Shown piece by piece: positions 47,308 through 55,276 of a stretch of DNA of 64,000 bases. A program made the position numbers and the translations under genes. This DNA comes from Mucilaginibacter sp. MD40. Its GTDB lineage: Bacteria; Bacteroidota; Bacteroidia; Sphingobacteriales; Sphingobacteriaceae. The stretch covers positions 1,216,484 through 1,280,483 of the forward strand of contig NZ_NRSW01000001.1 in NCBI RefSeq assembly GCF_002288635.1, read 5' to 3'. The notes beneath the pieces are model-generated. The model did no database searches. It had not been told where the DNA came from and saw only the letters and a list, made by a program, of their open reading frames with translations. Each line of letters begins with the position of its first letter. Position 1 is the stretch's first letter.

Positions 47308-47781
47308 CTATCTGCTAATTTCTAATATCTCAAATTCCATTTTACCGGCAGGTACCTGTATCTCTGTTTTTTCACCAACAGATTTGCCCAGCAGGCCTTT
47401 TGCAATAGGCGATGTTACCGATATTTTACCAGCTTTAAGATCGGCCTCACTTTCTGATACCAACTGGTAGCTCATTGTTGCGCCGTTTTTAATGTTTTTA
47501 ATTTTAACTATGGATAATGCCAGTACTTTTGAAGTGTCCAATTTTGATTCGTCCAGCAAACGTGCGTTAGCCAAAACTTCTTCCAGCTTGGCTATCTTGG
47601 CTTCGTGCAATCCCTGGGCTTCTTTGGCGGCATCATATTCGGCGTTTTCAGAAAGGTCACCTTTGTCACGGGCTTCTGCAATCGCTTTGGCAATGTTAGC
47701 GCGCCCAACCGTTTTTAATTGCTGTAATTCTTCTTTTAAATTTTCTAAACCCTCTTTGGTATAGTATGATACCTCTGCCAT
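47308..47781 (-). CDS. greA: Transcription elongation factor GreA
   Basis: A 157-residue GreA: N-terminal antiparallel coiled coil (about 8-75, with the acidic tip region DKGDLSENAEYDAAKE) and C-terminal FKBP-like domain (SPIAKGLLGKSVGE). It rescues backtracked RNA polymerase by stimulating transcript cleavage. The gene is flanked by terminators on both sides, so it forms its own transcript. Confidence 0.97.
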   Translation of the reverse strand: MAEVSYYTKEGLENLKEELQQLKTVGRANIAKAIAEARDKGDLSENAEYDAAKEAQGLHEAKIAKLEEVLANARLLDESKLDTSKVLALSIVKIKNIKNGATMSYQLVSESEADLKAGKISVTSPIAKGLLGKSVGEKTEIQVPAGKMEFEILEISR

Positions 47782-47822
47782 AATGCAATTATAATTAGTT
47801 TATAAATCGTTCGTTTAATGCC

Positions 47823-47860
47823 AAAAAAAACCGCCCCTCTACTTTCCGGATAGAAGAGCG
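47823..47860 (-). terminator. Second of two terminators after the dehydrogenase gene
   Basis: Arms 47832-47841 and 47851-47860 form a 10-bp stem. On the minus strand the two imperfect positions are G-U pairs and the stem is followed by eight T's, as expected for a minus-strand terminator. Confidence 0.85.
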
Positions 47861-47875
47861 TTTGGCCATAAAAAC

Positions 47876-47913
47876 AAACAAGACCACGGGACGGCGTCTC
47901 CATGATCTTGTTT
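47876..47913 (-). terminator. First of two terminators after the dehydrogenase gene
   Basis: A 14-bp stem (arms 47876-47889 and 47900-47913) with a 10-base loop. Two positions are G-U only in the minus-strand RNA, which shows its direction. It lies upstream of a second hairpin with a long T run. Confidence 0.7.
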
Positions 47914-47983
47914 GGTATTAAAACGAAGATAAAGCTTTTAAATTTTATAATCCAAATTTTTAAGCTTGTTTTTGATGACGGTG

Positions 47984-48919
47984 TTATTGGGCCAAACCTA
48001 TTTCGCGCAGCTTTTGAGCCATTACCTCGCTTATTTTACGGTAGCTCTCAAACGTCCAGCCACCAACGTGCGGGCTTAAAAGCACCTTGCCGTTATTACG
48101 CAACTCATCAAACCATTGCTGCTCGGCCAGTGCCGGAAATTTCTCTACCTCAAGCACATCTAAACCGGCGCCAAGTATCTTACCTTGTTTTATGGCATTA
48201 AGCACGGCCTGGGTTTTAACCACCTTGCCGCGGGCAAGGTTTAAAAAGAATATCGGTTTCCTGAAATGGAAGAAATACTCATCATCAACCATCCCATTAG
48301 TTTCGCGTGTAAGCGGTACGTGTAAACTCAGCACATCACTGTGTTTCACAATTTGCTCCATGCTTACTTCGCGCGCGTACCTGTCGCTAAAGCCAGTTTT
48401 ATATTTATCAAAAGCGATCACCTCTACATCAAAGCCCGATAAACGTTTGGCAAAAGCCTGGCCCATGTGGCCATAACCAATGATACCAACGGTACGGCCC
48501 TTTAATTCATATCCGCGGTTCTCTTCGCGCAGCCATTTTCCATCCCTTACCTCGGCATCGCCGCGGTTAAGGTTATTCATGAGCGACAGCAACATGCCCA
48601 CAGCATGCTCGCCAACGGCATCGCGGTTACCCTCAGGCGCGTTTATCAATATAACACCTTTTGCGATGGCATAATCCTCATCAATATTATCCATGCCCGC
48701 GCCGGCCCGGCAAATAAAGCGCAGGTTGGTGGCCTGGTCTAAAAAAGCCTTATCCACCTGGAACTTGGAGCGGATCACCAGACCGTCATAATCATTAATA
48801 ACGGCTTTTGCATCATCGAGCTTAAAGCCCGGTTGGTAGTTAATGGTATAACCCAATGCTTGTGCCTGCTCCATAAATGCCGGGTGCAGATCGTCAACTA
48901 TAAGAATGTTATTTTTCAA
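47984..48919 (-). CDS. D-2-hydroxyacid dehydrogenase (SerA-like)
   Basis: A 311-residue NAD-dependent D-2-hydroxyacid dehydrogenase. It has the catalytic-domain motif CRAGAGMDNID, the Rossmann motif GIIGYGHMGQAFA and catalytic residues Arg (LNLARGKVV), Glu (DVLEVEKF) and His (LLSPHVGGW). It lacks the C-terminal ACT domain of long SerA enzymes, so either a short phosphoglycerate dehydrogenase or a related activity is possible. No serB or serC adjoins it. Two tandem terminators follow. Confidence 0.88.
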   Translation of the reverse strand: MKNNILIVDDLHPAFMEQAQALGYTINYQPGFKLDDAKAVINDYDGLVIRSKFQVDKAFLDQATNLRFICRAGAGMDNIDEDYAIAKGVILINAPEGNRDAVGEHAVGMLLSLMNNLNRGDAEVRDGKWLREENRGYELKGRTVGIIGYGHMGQAFAKRLSGFDVEVIAFDKYKTGFSDRYAREVSMEQIVKHSDVLSLHVPLTRETNGMVDDEYFFHFRKPIFFLNLARGKVVKTQAVLNAIKQGKILGAGLDVLEVEKFPALAEQQWFDELRNNGKVLLSPHVGGWTFESYRKISEVMAQKLREIGLAQ

Positions 48920-49020
48920 AAGCTAAAGTTTTGTGGTAAAAGTACAAAAGCTTACATCAAGTTGTAAAAAGAACTGGTTGTAAAAGCCTAAACTGGCACG
49001 TAAATGGCAATTGCTATGGT

Positions 49021-49584
49021 ATGAATATTATACCATTTAAAAATACCAAAAAGCATATAAAAGAATACGCCGGAAAACTGTCAGAAGGTGGCTTCAGGAG
49101 CATATTTGACCGTATTGACCAATTAAGCGTTAAGCGTGGGGTTGATACAATGGGGCTGGATAAGTTTATTAATCAATGTGCCTTAATGGCAGCCGGCTCA
49201 GGCGCGGTAGCGGGCACCGGTGGCTTTTTTACCATGCTGATAGGGATGCCTATTGATTTTGTAAACCTGATAACTCAGCAATTCAGGGTTACCATGGCCA
49301 TTATGTACCATAATAAAGGTAGTTACCAAATAGGTTTTAACGAGTTTATGCAGTTGGTAGCTACCTCTTTTAAAGTGGAAGCAGGTATTGCCGTTAGTAA
49401 AACCATGATGGAGAACGTAGCCGAAAAGATATTTTTGGCTTTTGGCGTACGCGCAGCAGAACGCTTAGTGCCGGTAATTGGGGCAGCTATAGGGGGTACC
49501 GCCAATTACCTTTTTGTTAAACGCATGGCCGAAAAGGTAAAGGAACAATATCCCGGCCCGGGTAAGGTGATCAAGATTAGTTAA
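49021..49584 (+). CDS. EcsC-like membrane-associated protein
   Basis: A 187-residue protein resembling the EcsC family, with hydrophobic helical segments (SGAVAGTGGFFTMLIGMPIDF and RLVPVIGAAIGGTANYLFV, the latter typical of EcsC C-termini). EcsC was named from a Bacillus ABC-transporter operon, but its function is unknown and no ABC transporter is here. It overlaps the convergent rsmA by 4 bp at their stop codons. Confidence 0.7.
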   Translation: MNIIPFKNTKKHIKEYAGKLSEGGFRSIFDRIDQLSVKRGVDTMGLDKFINQCALMAAGSGAVAGTGGFFTMLIGMPIDFVNLITQQFRVTMAIMYHNKGSYQIGFNEFMQLVATSFKVEAGIAVSKTMMENVAEKIFLAFGVRAAERLVPVIGAAIGGTANYLFVKRMAEKVKEQYPGPGKVIKIS

Positions 49585-50360
49585 CGGGCCGCTGTAATCT
49601 CGTTAGTGAGCTTTACAAAATCATCAACGGTTAATCGCTCAGCACGAAGGTCAAGGGTGGCATTATCAGCCACCCTTTCTTTGTTAATAAGGGCGGATAG
49701 CGCATTACGTAAAGTTTTCCGCCGCTGGTTAAAGCCGGCCTTTACAACTTGCCAGAAAAGCTTTTCATCACAATTTAACGTAGCAGTTTGATTCCGGGTT
49801 AAGCGAATAACGGCCGATAGTACCTTTGGCGGAGGATTGAATACGCCCGCTTTAACCGTAAACAAATATTCTACCTTATAATAAGCCTGCAGAAAGACGC
49901 TCAGGATGCCATATTCCTTGGTGCCTGCTTTAGCGGTACAGCGTTCGGCCACTTCTTTCTGAAACATGCCTACAACTTCTGCTACCTGATCGCGGTTATC
50001 CAGTATCTTAAAGAGTATTTGCGATGATATATTGTAAGGGAAATTGCCTATAACAGCCATTTTATCCTCAAATGCGGCCTTAAAGTCAAGCTCCAGGAAA
50101 TCGGCATTAATGAGCCTCTCGCCCAGCTGCGGGTATTTCTTTTGCAGGAACTGGTACGATTCAGTGTCAATATCAATCAGGAAAACCTCGTATTCGGGCT
50201 TCTGCAGCAGGAAATCGGACAGGATACCCATGCCCGGGCCAACTTCCAGCACCTGCCGGTAACCATTGGCAGGCCGCAGGCTGTCGACAATTTTGGAGGC
50301 GATATTTTTATCGGTAAGAAAGTGCTGGCCGAGATGCTTTTTTGCCCTTACTAAGGTCAT
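49581..50360 (-). CDS. rsmA: 16S rRNA dimethyladenosine transferase RsmA (KsgA)
   Basis: A 259-residue SAM-dependent enzyme that dimethylates A1518 and A1519 of 16S rRNA. Motifs are KKHLGQHFLTD, the SAM site LEVGPGMGILSDF, IDIDTESY and the catalytic NFPYNISSQ (variant of NLPY). The C-terminal helical domain (NQRRKTLRNALS) is complete. It is a late 30S maturation factor. It diverges from pdxA. Confidence 0.96.
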   Translation of the reverse strand: MTLVRAKKHLGQHFLTDKNIASKIVDSLRPANGYRQVLEVGPGMGILSDFLLQKPEYEVFLIDIDTESYQFLQKKYPQLGERLINADFLELDFKAAFEDKMAVIGNFPYNISSQILFKILDNRDQVAEVVGMFQKEVAERCTAKAGTKEYGILSVFLQAYYKVEYLFTVKAGVFNPPPKVLSAVIRLTRNQTATLNCDEKLFWQVVKAGFNQRRKTLRNALSALINKERVADNATLDLRAERLTVDDFVKLTNEITAAR

Positions 50361-50443
50361 TTGCTAAAATTAATCGGACAAATTACGGCATATTTGCGCT
50401 TTTATCGGGAATTATAAGTTGAAAATCTTTTAATTTGCATTTT

Positions 50444-50530
50444 TAGCAAAACGCTAAAGGCTTAACACACAAAGCAAAATGCAACTGCTTCAGGCTGTTT
50501 AAATAACGATAGAACTGTTAGTGTTAAGCG
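50444..50530 (+). promoter_or_regulatory. Inverted repeats in the pdxA upstream region
   Basis: The 192-bp gap between rsmA and pdxA holds a short palindrome (TTTAGC / GCTAAA around 50444-50460). It also holds a pair of perfect 9-bp inverted repeats, GCTTAACAC (50460-50468) and GTGTTAAGC (50521-50529), 52 bases apart. They could fold the pdxA leader or bind a regulator. I do not recognise a known riboswitch. Confidence 0.35.
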
Positions 50531-50552
50531 GCGTATGACCCAATTTTAAACC

Positions 50553-51608
50553 ATGAGTGATAAACCTAAAATAGGCATAAGTATAGGCGACGTAAACGGC
50601 ATAGGGCTGGAGATAATAATCAAAACCTTGTCAGACGCGCGCATTTATGATTACTGTACACCAATAGTTTATGGCCATACCAAGGTGGCCTCGTTCCATC
50701 GTCGGGCTATCCATGTTAATGAGTTTAATTTTAACGTGATAGACAACGCCGGCAATGCTCAACATAAAAAGCCCAACATGATCAATTGCTGGGAAGAGGA
50801 TGTACGCATTGATATGGGTAAGGTAACTCCAGAAGGTGGCAAATACGCCTTTATATCACTCCAACGGGCTACAGATGATTTGTTGAGCGGCCATATTGAT
50901 GGCCTCGTTACCGCGCCCATCAATAAAGACAATATACAGAACGACGACTTTAAGTTTCCCGGCCATACCGAATACCTGCAGCATCGAGACAGCAAAGAAG
51001 ATTCGCTGATGTTCCTCGTGAACGATAATCTGCGTGTGGGGGTTGTAACCGGGCATATACCGGTATCGCGCATAGCGCAAAGCATAACGGCCGAAAAGAT
51101 AGTGAACAAACTTAAGCTGATGAACAGCAGTTTGCGCGACGATTTCTGGATACGCAAACCCAAAATTGCCGTGCTTGGCCTTAACCCCCATGCCGGCGAT
51201 AACGGTTTAATAGGCAACGAGGAAAAGGATGTCATCATCCCGGCTATTGAAGAAGCGCGTGCCAACGATGTACTGGCATTTGGCCCTTACGCTGCCGACG
51301 GCTTTTTTGCCAACGGCACCTATATGCAGTTTGATGCCGTACTGGCCATGTACCACGACCAGGGCCTCATCCCTTTTAAACAGATCGCTTTTGAAACCGG
51401 TGTTAACTATACGGCAGGCTTAAGCTTCGTACGCACTTCGCCCGACCATGGTACCGCTTATGATATCGCAGGGCGCAACATGGCATCAGAGGTATCATTC
51501 AGAGAGGCATTGTTTACGGCTATACACGTAATTAAGCATAGAAGGGAAACCGCCGAGTTGAACGAAAACCCGCTTTTATTCAGCAAACTGAGCCGCGACC
51601 GCGATTAA
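50553..51608 (+). CDS. pdxA: 4-hydroxythreonine-4-phosphate dehydrogenase
   Basis: A 351-residue PdxA of the DXP-dependent pyridoxal phosphate pathway. Family marks are GISIGDVNGIGLEI, TAPINKD, FPGHTEYL, LGLNPHAGDNGLIG and AMYHDQGLIPFK with metal-binding His residues. In related genomes it directly precedes DUF177-rpmF-plsX; here about 6.4 kb of other DNA intervenes (inference from known gene order). Confidence 0.95.
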   Translation: MSDKPKIGISIGDVNGIGLEIIIKTLSDARIYDYCTPIVYGHTKVASFHRRAIHVNEFNFNVIDNAGNAQHKKPNMINCWEEDVRIDMGKVTPEGGKYAFISLQRATDDLLSGHIDGLVTAPINKDNIQNDDFKFPGHTEYLQHRDSKEDSLMFLVNDNLRVGVVTGHIPVSRIAQSITAEKIVNKLKLMNSSLRDDFWIRKPKIAVLGLNPHAGDNGLIGNEEKDVIIPAIEEARANDVLAFGPYAADGFFANGTYMQFDAVLAMYHDQGLIPFKQIAFETGVNYTAGLSFVRTSPDHGTAYDIAGRNMASEVSFREALFTAIHVIKHRRETAELNENPLLFSKLSRDRD

Positions 51609-51672
51609 ATGGACTTAACCGGGATAATGTTTTAGACAAATTAACGTTTATTTAAAACATTTATCTCTGAAA

Positions 51673-51680
51673 TACATTTG
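51673..51680 (+). promoter_or_regulatory. -7 promoter box of the DUF5009 gene
   Basis: TACATTTG is an exact TAnnTTTG box just 8 bases before the ATG at 51689, so the leader would be only a few bases long. Confidence 0.45.
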
Positions 51681-51688
51681 CCTGTTTA

Positions 51689-52873
51689 ATGAGTAATTTA
51701 ATTAACCGCATCAGGTCTATTGATGCGTTTCGTGCGGTTACCATGTTCCTGATGATCTTTGTGAACGACCTGGATGGTGTGCCCAATACCCCGGAGTGGC
51801 TTAAACATGCAGGTGTAAATGCCGACGCTTTAGGACTTGCCGATACCATTTTCCCAGCCTTTCTGTTCATTGTGGGGCTGTCTATCCCGTATGCTTTTGC
51901 CAAGCGGTTGCATAACCAGGAGGCGCATGTGCCCTACCGCATTATTACCCGGTCGCTGGCGTTGGTATTTATTGGTTTTTTCCATGCCAACAGCGAAACC
52001 TATAACGAAAGCGCTACCATACTCCCCAAGCCCGTTTGGGATAGTTTGGCTACCTTCAGTTTCTTTTTTATCTTTTTAGACTACAGCAAAAATACCTCGG
52101 CCCTGCGCCGGTACATTTTCCAGGGATTTGGCGTGGCGCTGCTCATAGCCATGTGCGTTATTTATCGCAGTACAGACCCTGCCCACCCCTGGCTGCACCT
52201 CACCTGGTGGGGCATACTGGGGCTAATCGGCTGGGCATACCTGGTATGCGGGCTCATTTACTATTACAGCAACGGTATATTATGGATACAGGCCGCGGCT
52301 TGGCTGTTCTTTATGTTCTTTAACATCGATTTCCATTTTGGGATGCTCGATTTTTTAAGTGGCATTCAAAAGTACATGTGGATAGCCGGTAATGGTGCCA
52401 TGCAGGCTTTTACCATGGCCGGTGTGTTCGTATCGGTGCTGTATATGAGGCTCAATAAAAACAACGAGATAAAGATGCTATGGGCCGCCATGATCCTGAT
52501 GGCTATTATCCTGTTTAACCTTGGTTTTATAGTGCGTTATTTTAGCGGCGGTATCTCCAAAGCGCGCGACACCCCTTCGTGGGTACTCATCTGTACGGGT
52601 ATCAGTCTGGTGGTTTACGCCTTCTTTATTTTTATAGTGGATGTGAAGCATAAGTATCACTGGTTTAAGGTGATAGAGCCTGCGGGCACCAGTACCTTTA
52701 CCTGCTATTTGCTGCCCTATCTTTTTTACCCCCTCTACCAGATGACCGACCTCGGCTACCCGCAATACCTCGACCAGGGGACAGGCGGCCTCATCCGTTG
52801 TTTGATATTTTCGTTCGTAATTGTGTGGCTCACGGGGCTGCTACAAAAGATTAATGTTCGGCTAAAAATCTGA
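51689..52873 (+). CDS. DUF5009 integral membrane acyltransferase-like protein
   Basis: A 394-residue membrane protein with about 10 hydrophobic helices. Its start RIRSIDAFRAVTMFLMIFVND is typical of DUF5009 and of the heparan-alpha-glucosaminide N-acetyltransferase-like group. Such proteins are thought to move acyl groups across the membrane to sugars, using a His in early helices; the substrate here is unknown. It is the first gene of the accessory stretch after pdxA. Confidence 0.82.
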   Translation: MSNLINRIRSIDAFRAVTMFLMIFVNDLDGVPNTPEWLKHAGVNADALGLADTIFPAFLFIVGLSIPYAFAKRLHNQEAHVPYRIITRSLALVFIGFFHANSETYNESATILPKPVWDSLATFSFFFIFLDYSKNTSALRRYIFQGFGVALLIAMCVIYRSTDPAHPWLHLTWWGILGLIGWAYLVCGLIYYYSNGILWIQAAAWLFFMFFNIDFHFGMLDFLSGIQKYMWIAGNGAMQAFTMAGVFVSVLYMRLNKNNEIKMLWAAMILMAIILFNLGFIVRYFSGGISKARDTPSWVLICTGISLVVYAFFIFIVDVKHKYHWFKVIEPAGTSTFTCYLLPYLFYPLYQMTDLGYPQYLDQGTGGLIRCLIFSFVIVWLTGLLQKINVRLKI

Positions 52874-53020
52874 GCGTTCCGCCGGGAGTATATACCGATG
52901 TGGGACAAATGGAACATCTTATTTATCAGCGAGTTGTATTTTTAATGTGGATGCAGTTTTAGGTAATGTCTTCCACGCTAAGCCATTCATTTACATTATG
53001 GTTATCATTTTTTGCGATCC

Positions 53021-53075
53021 GTTCCGCGCGGAACGCTTTTGGAAACTATAACGGAACGCTTTCGGAACGCTGATT
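53021..53075 (+). promoter_or_regulatory. Phased GGAAC boxes and palindrome upstream of the RepA-like ATPase
   Basis: A perfect 14-bp palindrome GTTCCGCGCGGAAC (53021-53034) starts a set of GGAAC/GGAAA boxes at 53030, 53041, 53053 and 53064. Spacings of 11, 12 and 11 bp place them on one face of the helix. This looks like an operator or iteron array. The rest of the 52874-53144 gap carries a second inverted repeat at 53117. Confidence 0.55.
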
Positions 53076-53116
53076 GCATCTGTCTTTAAGGATGATTTGT
53101 ATTTATAAAGATATTT

Positions 53117-53130
53117 CTGTATATTTACAG
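53117..53130 (+). promoter_or_regulatory. Inverted repeat just before the RepA-like ATPase
   Basis: CTGTA-N4-TACAG lies 14 bases before the ATG at 53145 and is flanked on both sides by AGATATT. Its position suggests an operator, for example for the C-terminal helix-turn-helix of the encoded protein. Confidence 0.4.
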
Positions 53131-53144
53131 ATATTCTGATTTTC

Positions 53145-54239
53145 ATGGACGATTTTATTGAAATTACCCCATCCGGCTTTCGCCGTCCGCCGGTAGTTGA
53201 GGCCATACGCACACAGGCACGGCGCAGCAGTAAACGCCTGCACCGGCATGGGCTGGACGAAGGCATTTACCTCGACCCCGAAAAAACCGACTTGCTGCTG
53301 GTGAAAACCGCCGCCCAGTGGATGAAACAGGAGTACGGCAAACCCATGCCGCGTATGCTCCTGGGCGACCTGTGGATGGAGGGTGAACTATGCGTGCTGT
53401 TTGCCGATACCAACCTGGGCAAATCTATACTGGCGGTGCAGATAGGCAATAACCTGGCGCAGGGCGTGTGCACCGGCGACCTTAACAACCAGCTGCCGCC
53501 CCAAACCCATGTGCTGTATGTTGATTTTGAGATGGGCAGCAAACAGTTCGAGAGCCGCTACTACCACCCGCAATGGGGCAGCTACCCCTTCGGGAAAACC
53601 TTTTACCGGGCCGAGTTTAACCCCGCCGCCAATAACCCTGCTTTGTATGACGATTATGACACCTACCTTGAAAACGCCCTCGAGAGCGCCATTACCCAAA
53701 GCAAGGCCAGGGTATTGATTATTGATAACCTTACCTACATGGCCACCGGTACCGAACGCGCCCGCGAGGCGCTGCCTTTAATGAAAAAGCTGAAGGCCAT
53801 AAAAACCCGCCACAAGCTCAGCATGCTGGTGCTGGCCCATACACCCAAGCGCGATGCCGCCAAAGCCATTACCGTGAACGACCTGCAGGGCAGTAAAATG
53901 ATCATTAACTTTTGCGACAGCGCCTTTGCCATTGGCAAAAGCTACACCCGGGCCGGTGCCCTGTACCTCAAACAAATTAAACAGCGCAGCACCACGGCCC
54001 GCTACGGTGCCGATAACGTTTGCCTTTGCCAAATTACCCGCGAACTGAACGACCTGCACTTTACCTTCAGCGGCTACAGCCACGAGCGTAACCACCTGCA
54101 ACGCCCCGACGCCCAGAACCGCGACCACCTTAAACAACAAGTGCGCGAGCTGCGCCAACAGGGCCACAGCTTTCGCCATATCAGCAAAACCACCGGCATT
54201 GCCCTCAGCACCCTCGCCCGCTGGATAGGAGAGGAGTAG
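53145..54239 (+). CDS. RepA/RecA-fold AAA ATPase with C-terminal helix-turn-helix
   Basis: A 364-residue protein with a RecA-like ATPase core: variant Walker A ADTNLGKS (87-94), DFEMG (127-131) and Walker B VLIIDN (190-195). It resembles the RepA-family helicase-like ATPases of plasmids and integrated elements. Residues about 332-362 (LRQQGHSFRHISKTTGIALS and on) form a resolvase/recombinase-type helix-turn-helix. Sampled 60-base lines are 53-63% G+C, above the surroundings. No integrase, primase or relaxase adjoins it, so it may be a lone element remnant or a regulator of its own phased boxes. Confidence 0.78.
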   Translation: MDDFIEITPSGFRRPPVVEAIRTQARRSSKRLHRHGLDEGIYLDPEKTDLLLVKTAAQWMKQEYGKPMPRMLLGDLWMEGELCVLFADTNLGKSILAVQIGNNLAQGVCTGDLNNQLPPQTHVLYVDFEMGSKQFESRYYHPQWGSYPFGKTFYRAEFNPAANNPALYDDYDTYLENALESAITQSKARVLIIDNLTYMATGTERAREALPLMKKLKAIKTRHKLSMLVLAHTPKRDAAKAITVNDLQGSKMIINFCDSAFAIGKSYTRAGALYLKQIKQRSTTARYGADNVCLCQITRELNDLHFTFSGYSHERNHLQRPDAQNRDHLKQQVRELRQQGHSFRHISKTTGIALSTLARWIGEE

Positions 54240-54254
54240 GTTTTTGATGTGCAA

Positions 54255-54395
54255 ATATGCAGGTGTGCAAATGTTAGCTCCTTTCTGTCATACTGAGCGA
54301 TAGCGAAGTATCTGATCGCCAACTTTCACAGCGTATAATAGATTCTTCGCTGTCGCTCAGAATGACAAGCCTGAAATATGTCATTGCGAGGAGCG
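54255..54395. repeat. 140-bp repeat, copy 1, with long hairpin
   Basis: First copy of an approximately 140-bp element repeated at 54969-55108 in the same orientation. Its core (54286-54367) is an imperfect inverted repeat with 28-base arms (GTCATACTGAGCGATAGCGA and the matching TCGCTGTCGCTCAGAATGAC), followed by GTCATTGCGAGGAGCG. It is noncoding and of the type dispersed in Sphingobacteriaceae chromosomes. Confidence 0.85.
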
Positions 54396-54401
54396 GCGAG
54401 C

Positions 54402-54815
54402 TTAAAGCCTCCGGTCTGCTTCCGCTATCTTCAGGTCGTTGATGCTCGCATAGCGTTTTTGCATGAGGCCGTTTTGGTCAAATTCCCAGTTCTCGTTGCC
54501 ATAGGCGCGGAACCATTGGCCCTCGTGGTTGTGGTATTCATATTCAAAACGTACGGCTATGCGGTTGCCGGTAAAAGCCCAAAGTTCTTTTTTGAGTTTG
54601 TAGTTTAATTCCCGTTCCCATTTATGGGTAAGAAAAGTGATCACCTCTTGGCGGCCGTTAACGAACTGGTCGCGGTTGCGCCATTCCGTATCTATGGTAT
54701 AAGCCAGGGCAATGCGCTGCGGGTCGCGGCTGTTCCAGGCATCTTCGGCCAGTTGCACTTTCTGTATCGCGGTTTCCAAAGTAAAGGATGGCAATGGTAG
54801 CTTTTGTTCTGTCAT
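54402..54815 (-). CDS. DUF1348 NTF2-like protein
   Basis: A 137-residue protein of DUF1348, an NTF2-fold family: helix [15 protein letters not shown], then [28 protein letters not shown] and [12 protein letters not shown] strands. It is cytosolic and may be a small-molecule isomerase or binding protein; the substrate is unknown. ATG 54815 is used rather than TTG 54833. It is bracketed by two copies of the 140-bp repeat, so it may have moved or been duplicated with them. Confidence 0.88.
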   Translation of the reverse strand: MTEQKLPLPSFTLETAIQKVQLAEDAWNSRDPQRIALAYTIDTEWRNRDQFVNGRQEVITFLTHKWERELNYKLKKELWAFTGNRIAVRFEYEYHNHEGQWFRAYGNENWEFDQNGLMQKRYASINDLKIAEADRRL

Positions 54816-54968
54816 GATCTTTTTTTTGAACAAAAGTAGCGGGGCGGTAAATACGTTAATGGTGTTTTTTATGGATTGTGTGGTAGTTTACAGGTGGCGA
54901 GAGGATGTGCTAATGGAAAAAAGCCACAACATCGCCGGGTGGATAGAGGGGAGTATTTTTTATTCTAG

Positions 54969-55108
54969 ATATGCAGGTGTGCCAATGTTACACCTTTCTG
55001 TCATACTGAGCGATAGCGAAGTATCTAATCGCCAACTTTCATAGCTTATGATAGATTCTTCGCTGTCGCTCAGAATGACAAGCCTGAATTATGTCATTGC
55101 GAGGAGCG
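54969..55108. repeat. 140-bp repeat, copy 2, with long hairpin
   Basis: Second copy of the element at 54255-54395, differing at only a few positions. The hairpin core is 54999-55080. It lies between DUF1348 and the KAP gene. Flanking sequence at 54834-54968 shows no gene. Confidence 0.85.
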
Positions 55109-55276
55109 ACAGCGACGCGGCAATCCCAAATAGGCAGAGCGAACATACCTGTCATGGTTAGCCTGTCGAACCACACCGCTTTTACAGGTCTTCTAAAACC
55201 CCTATACAGATATCTACTATTGGATAACGTTATTACTAATAATCTAAATATTATATATTTACATAAAGCTTAAGCC
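55109..55276. repeat. Dispersed-repeat fragments ahead of the KAP gene
   Basis: Holds GCGACAGCGACGCGGCAATC and TGTCATGGTTAGCCTGTCGA-type fragments, also seen in changed order near 63857-63940. An AT-rich stretch with a near -7 box (TATATTTA, about 55253-55260) follows and could drive the KAP gene. No ORF here is convincing; translated pieces are repeat artefacts. Confidence 0.55.

Noticed and set aside
54712..55044. A 110-codon plus-strand frame over the DUF1348 start
   Set aside because: It overlaps DUF1348 in antisense and ends inside the 140-bp repeat.
55091..55273. A 60-codon frame before the KAP gene
   Set aside because: Its translation is that of dispersed repeats (CATTGCGAGGAGCG and CTGTCATGG units), so it is not a gene.
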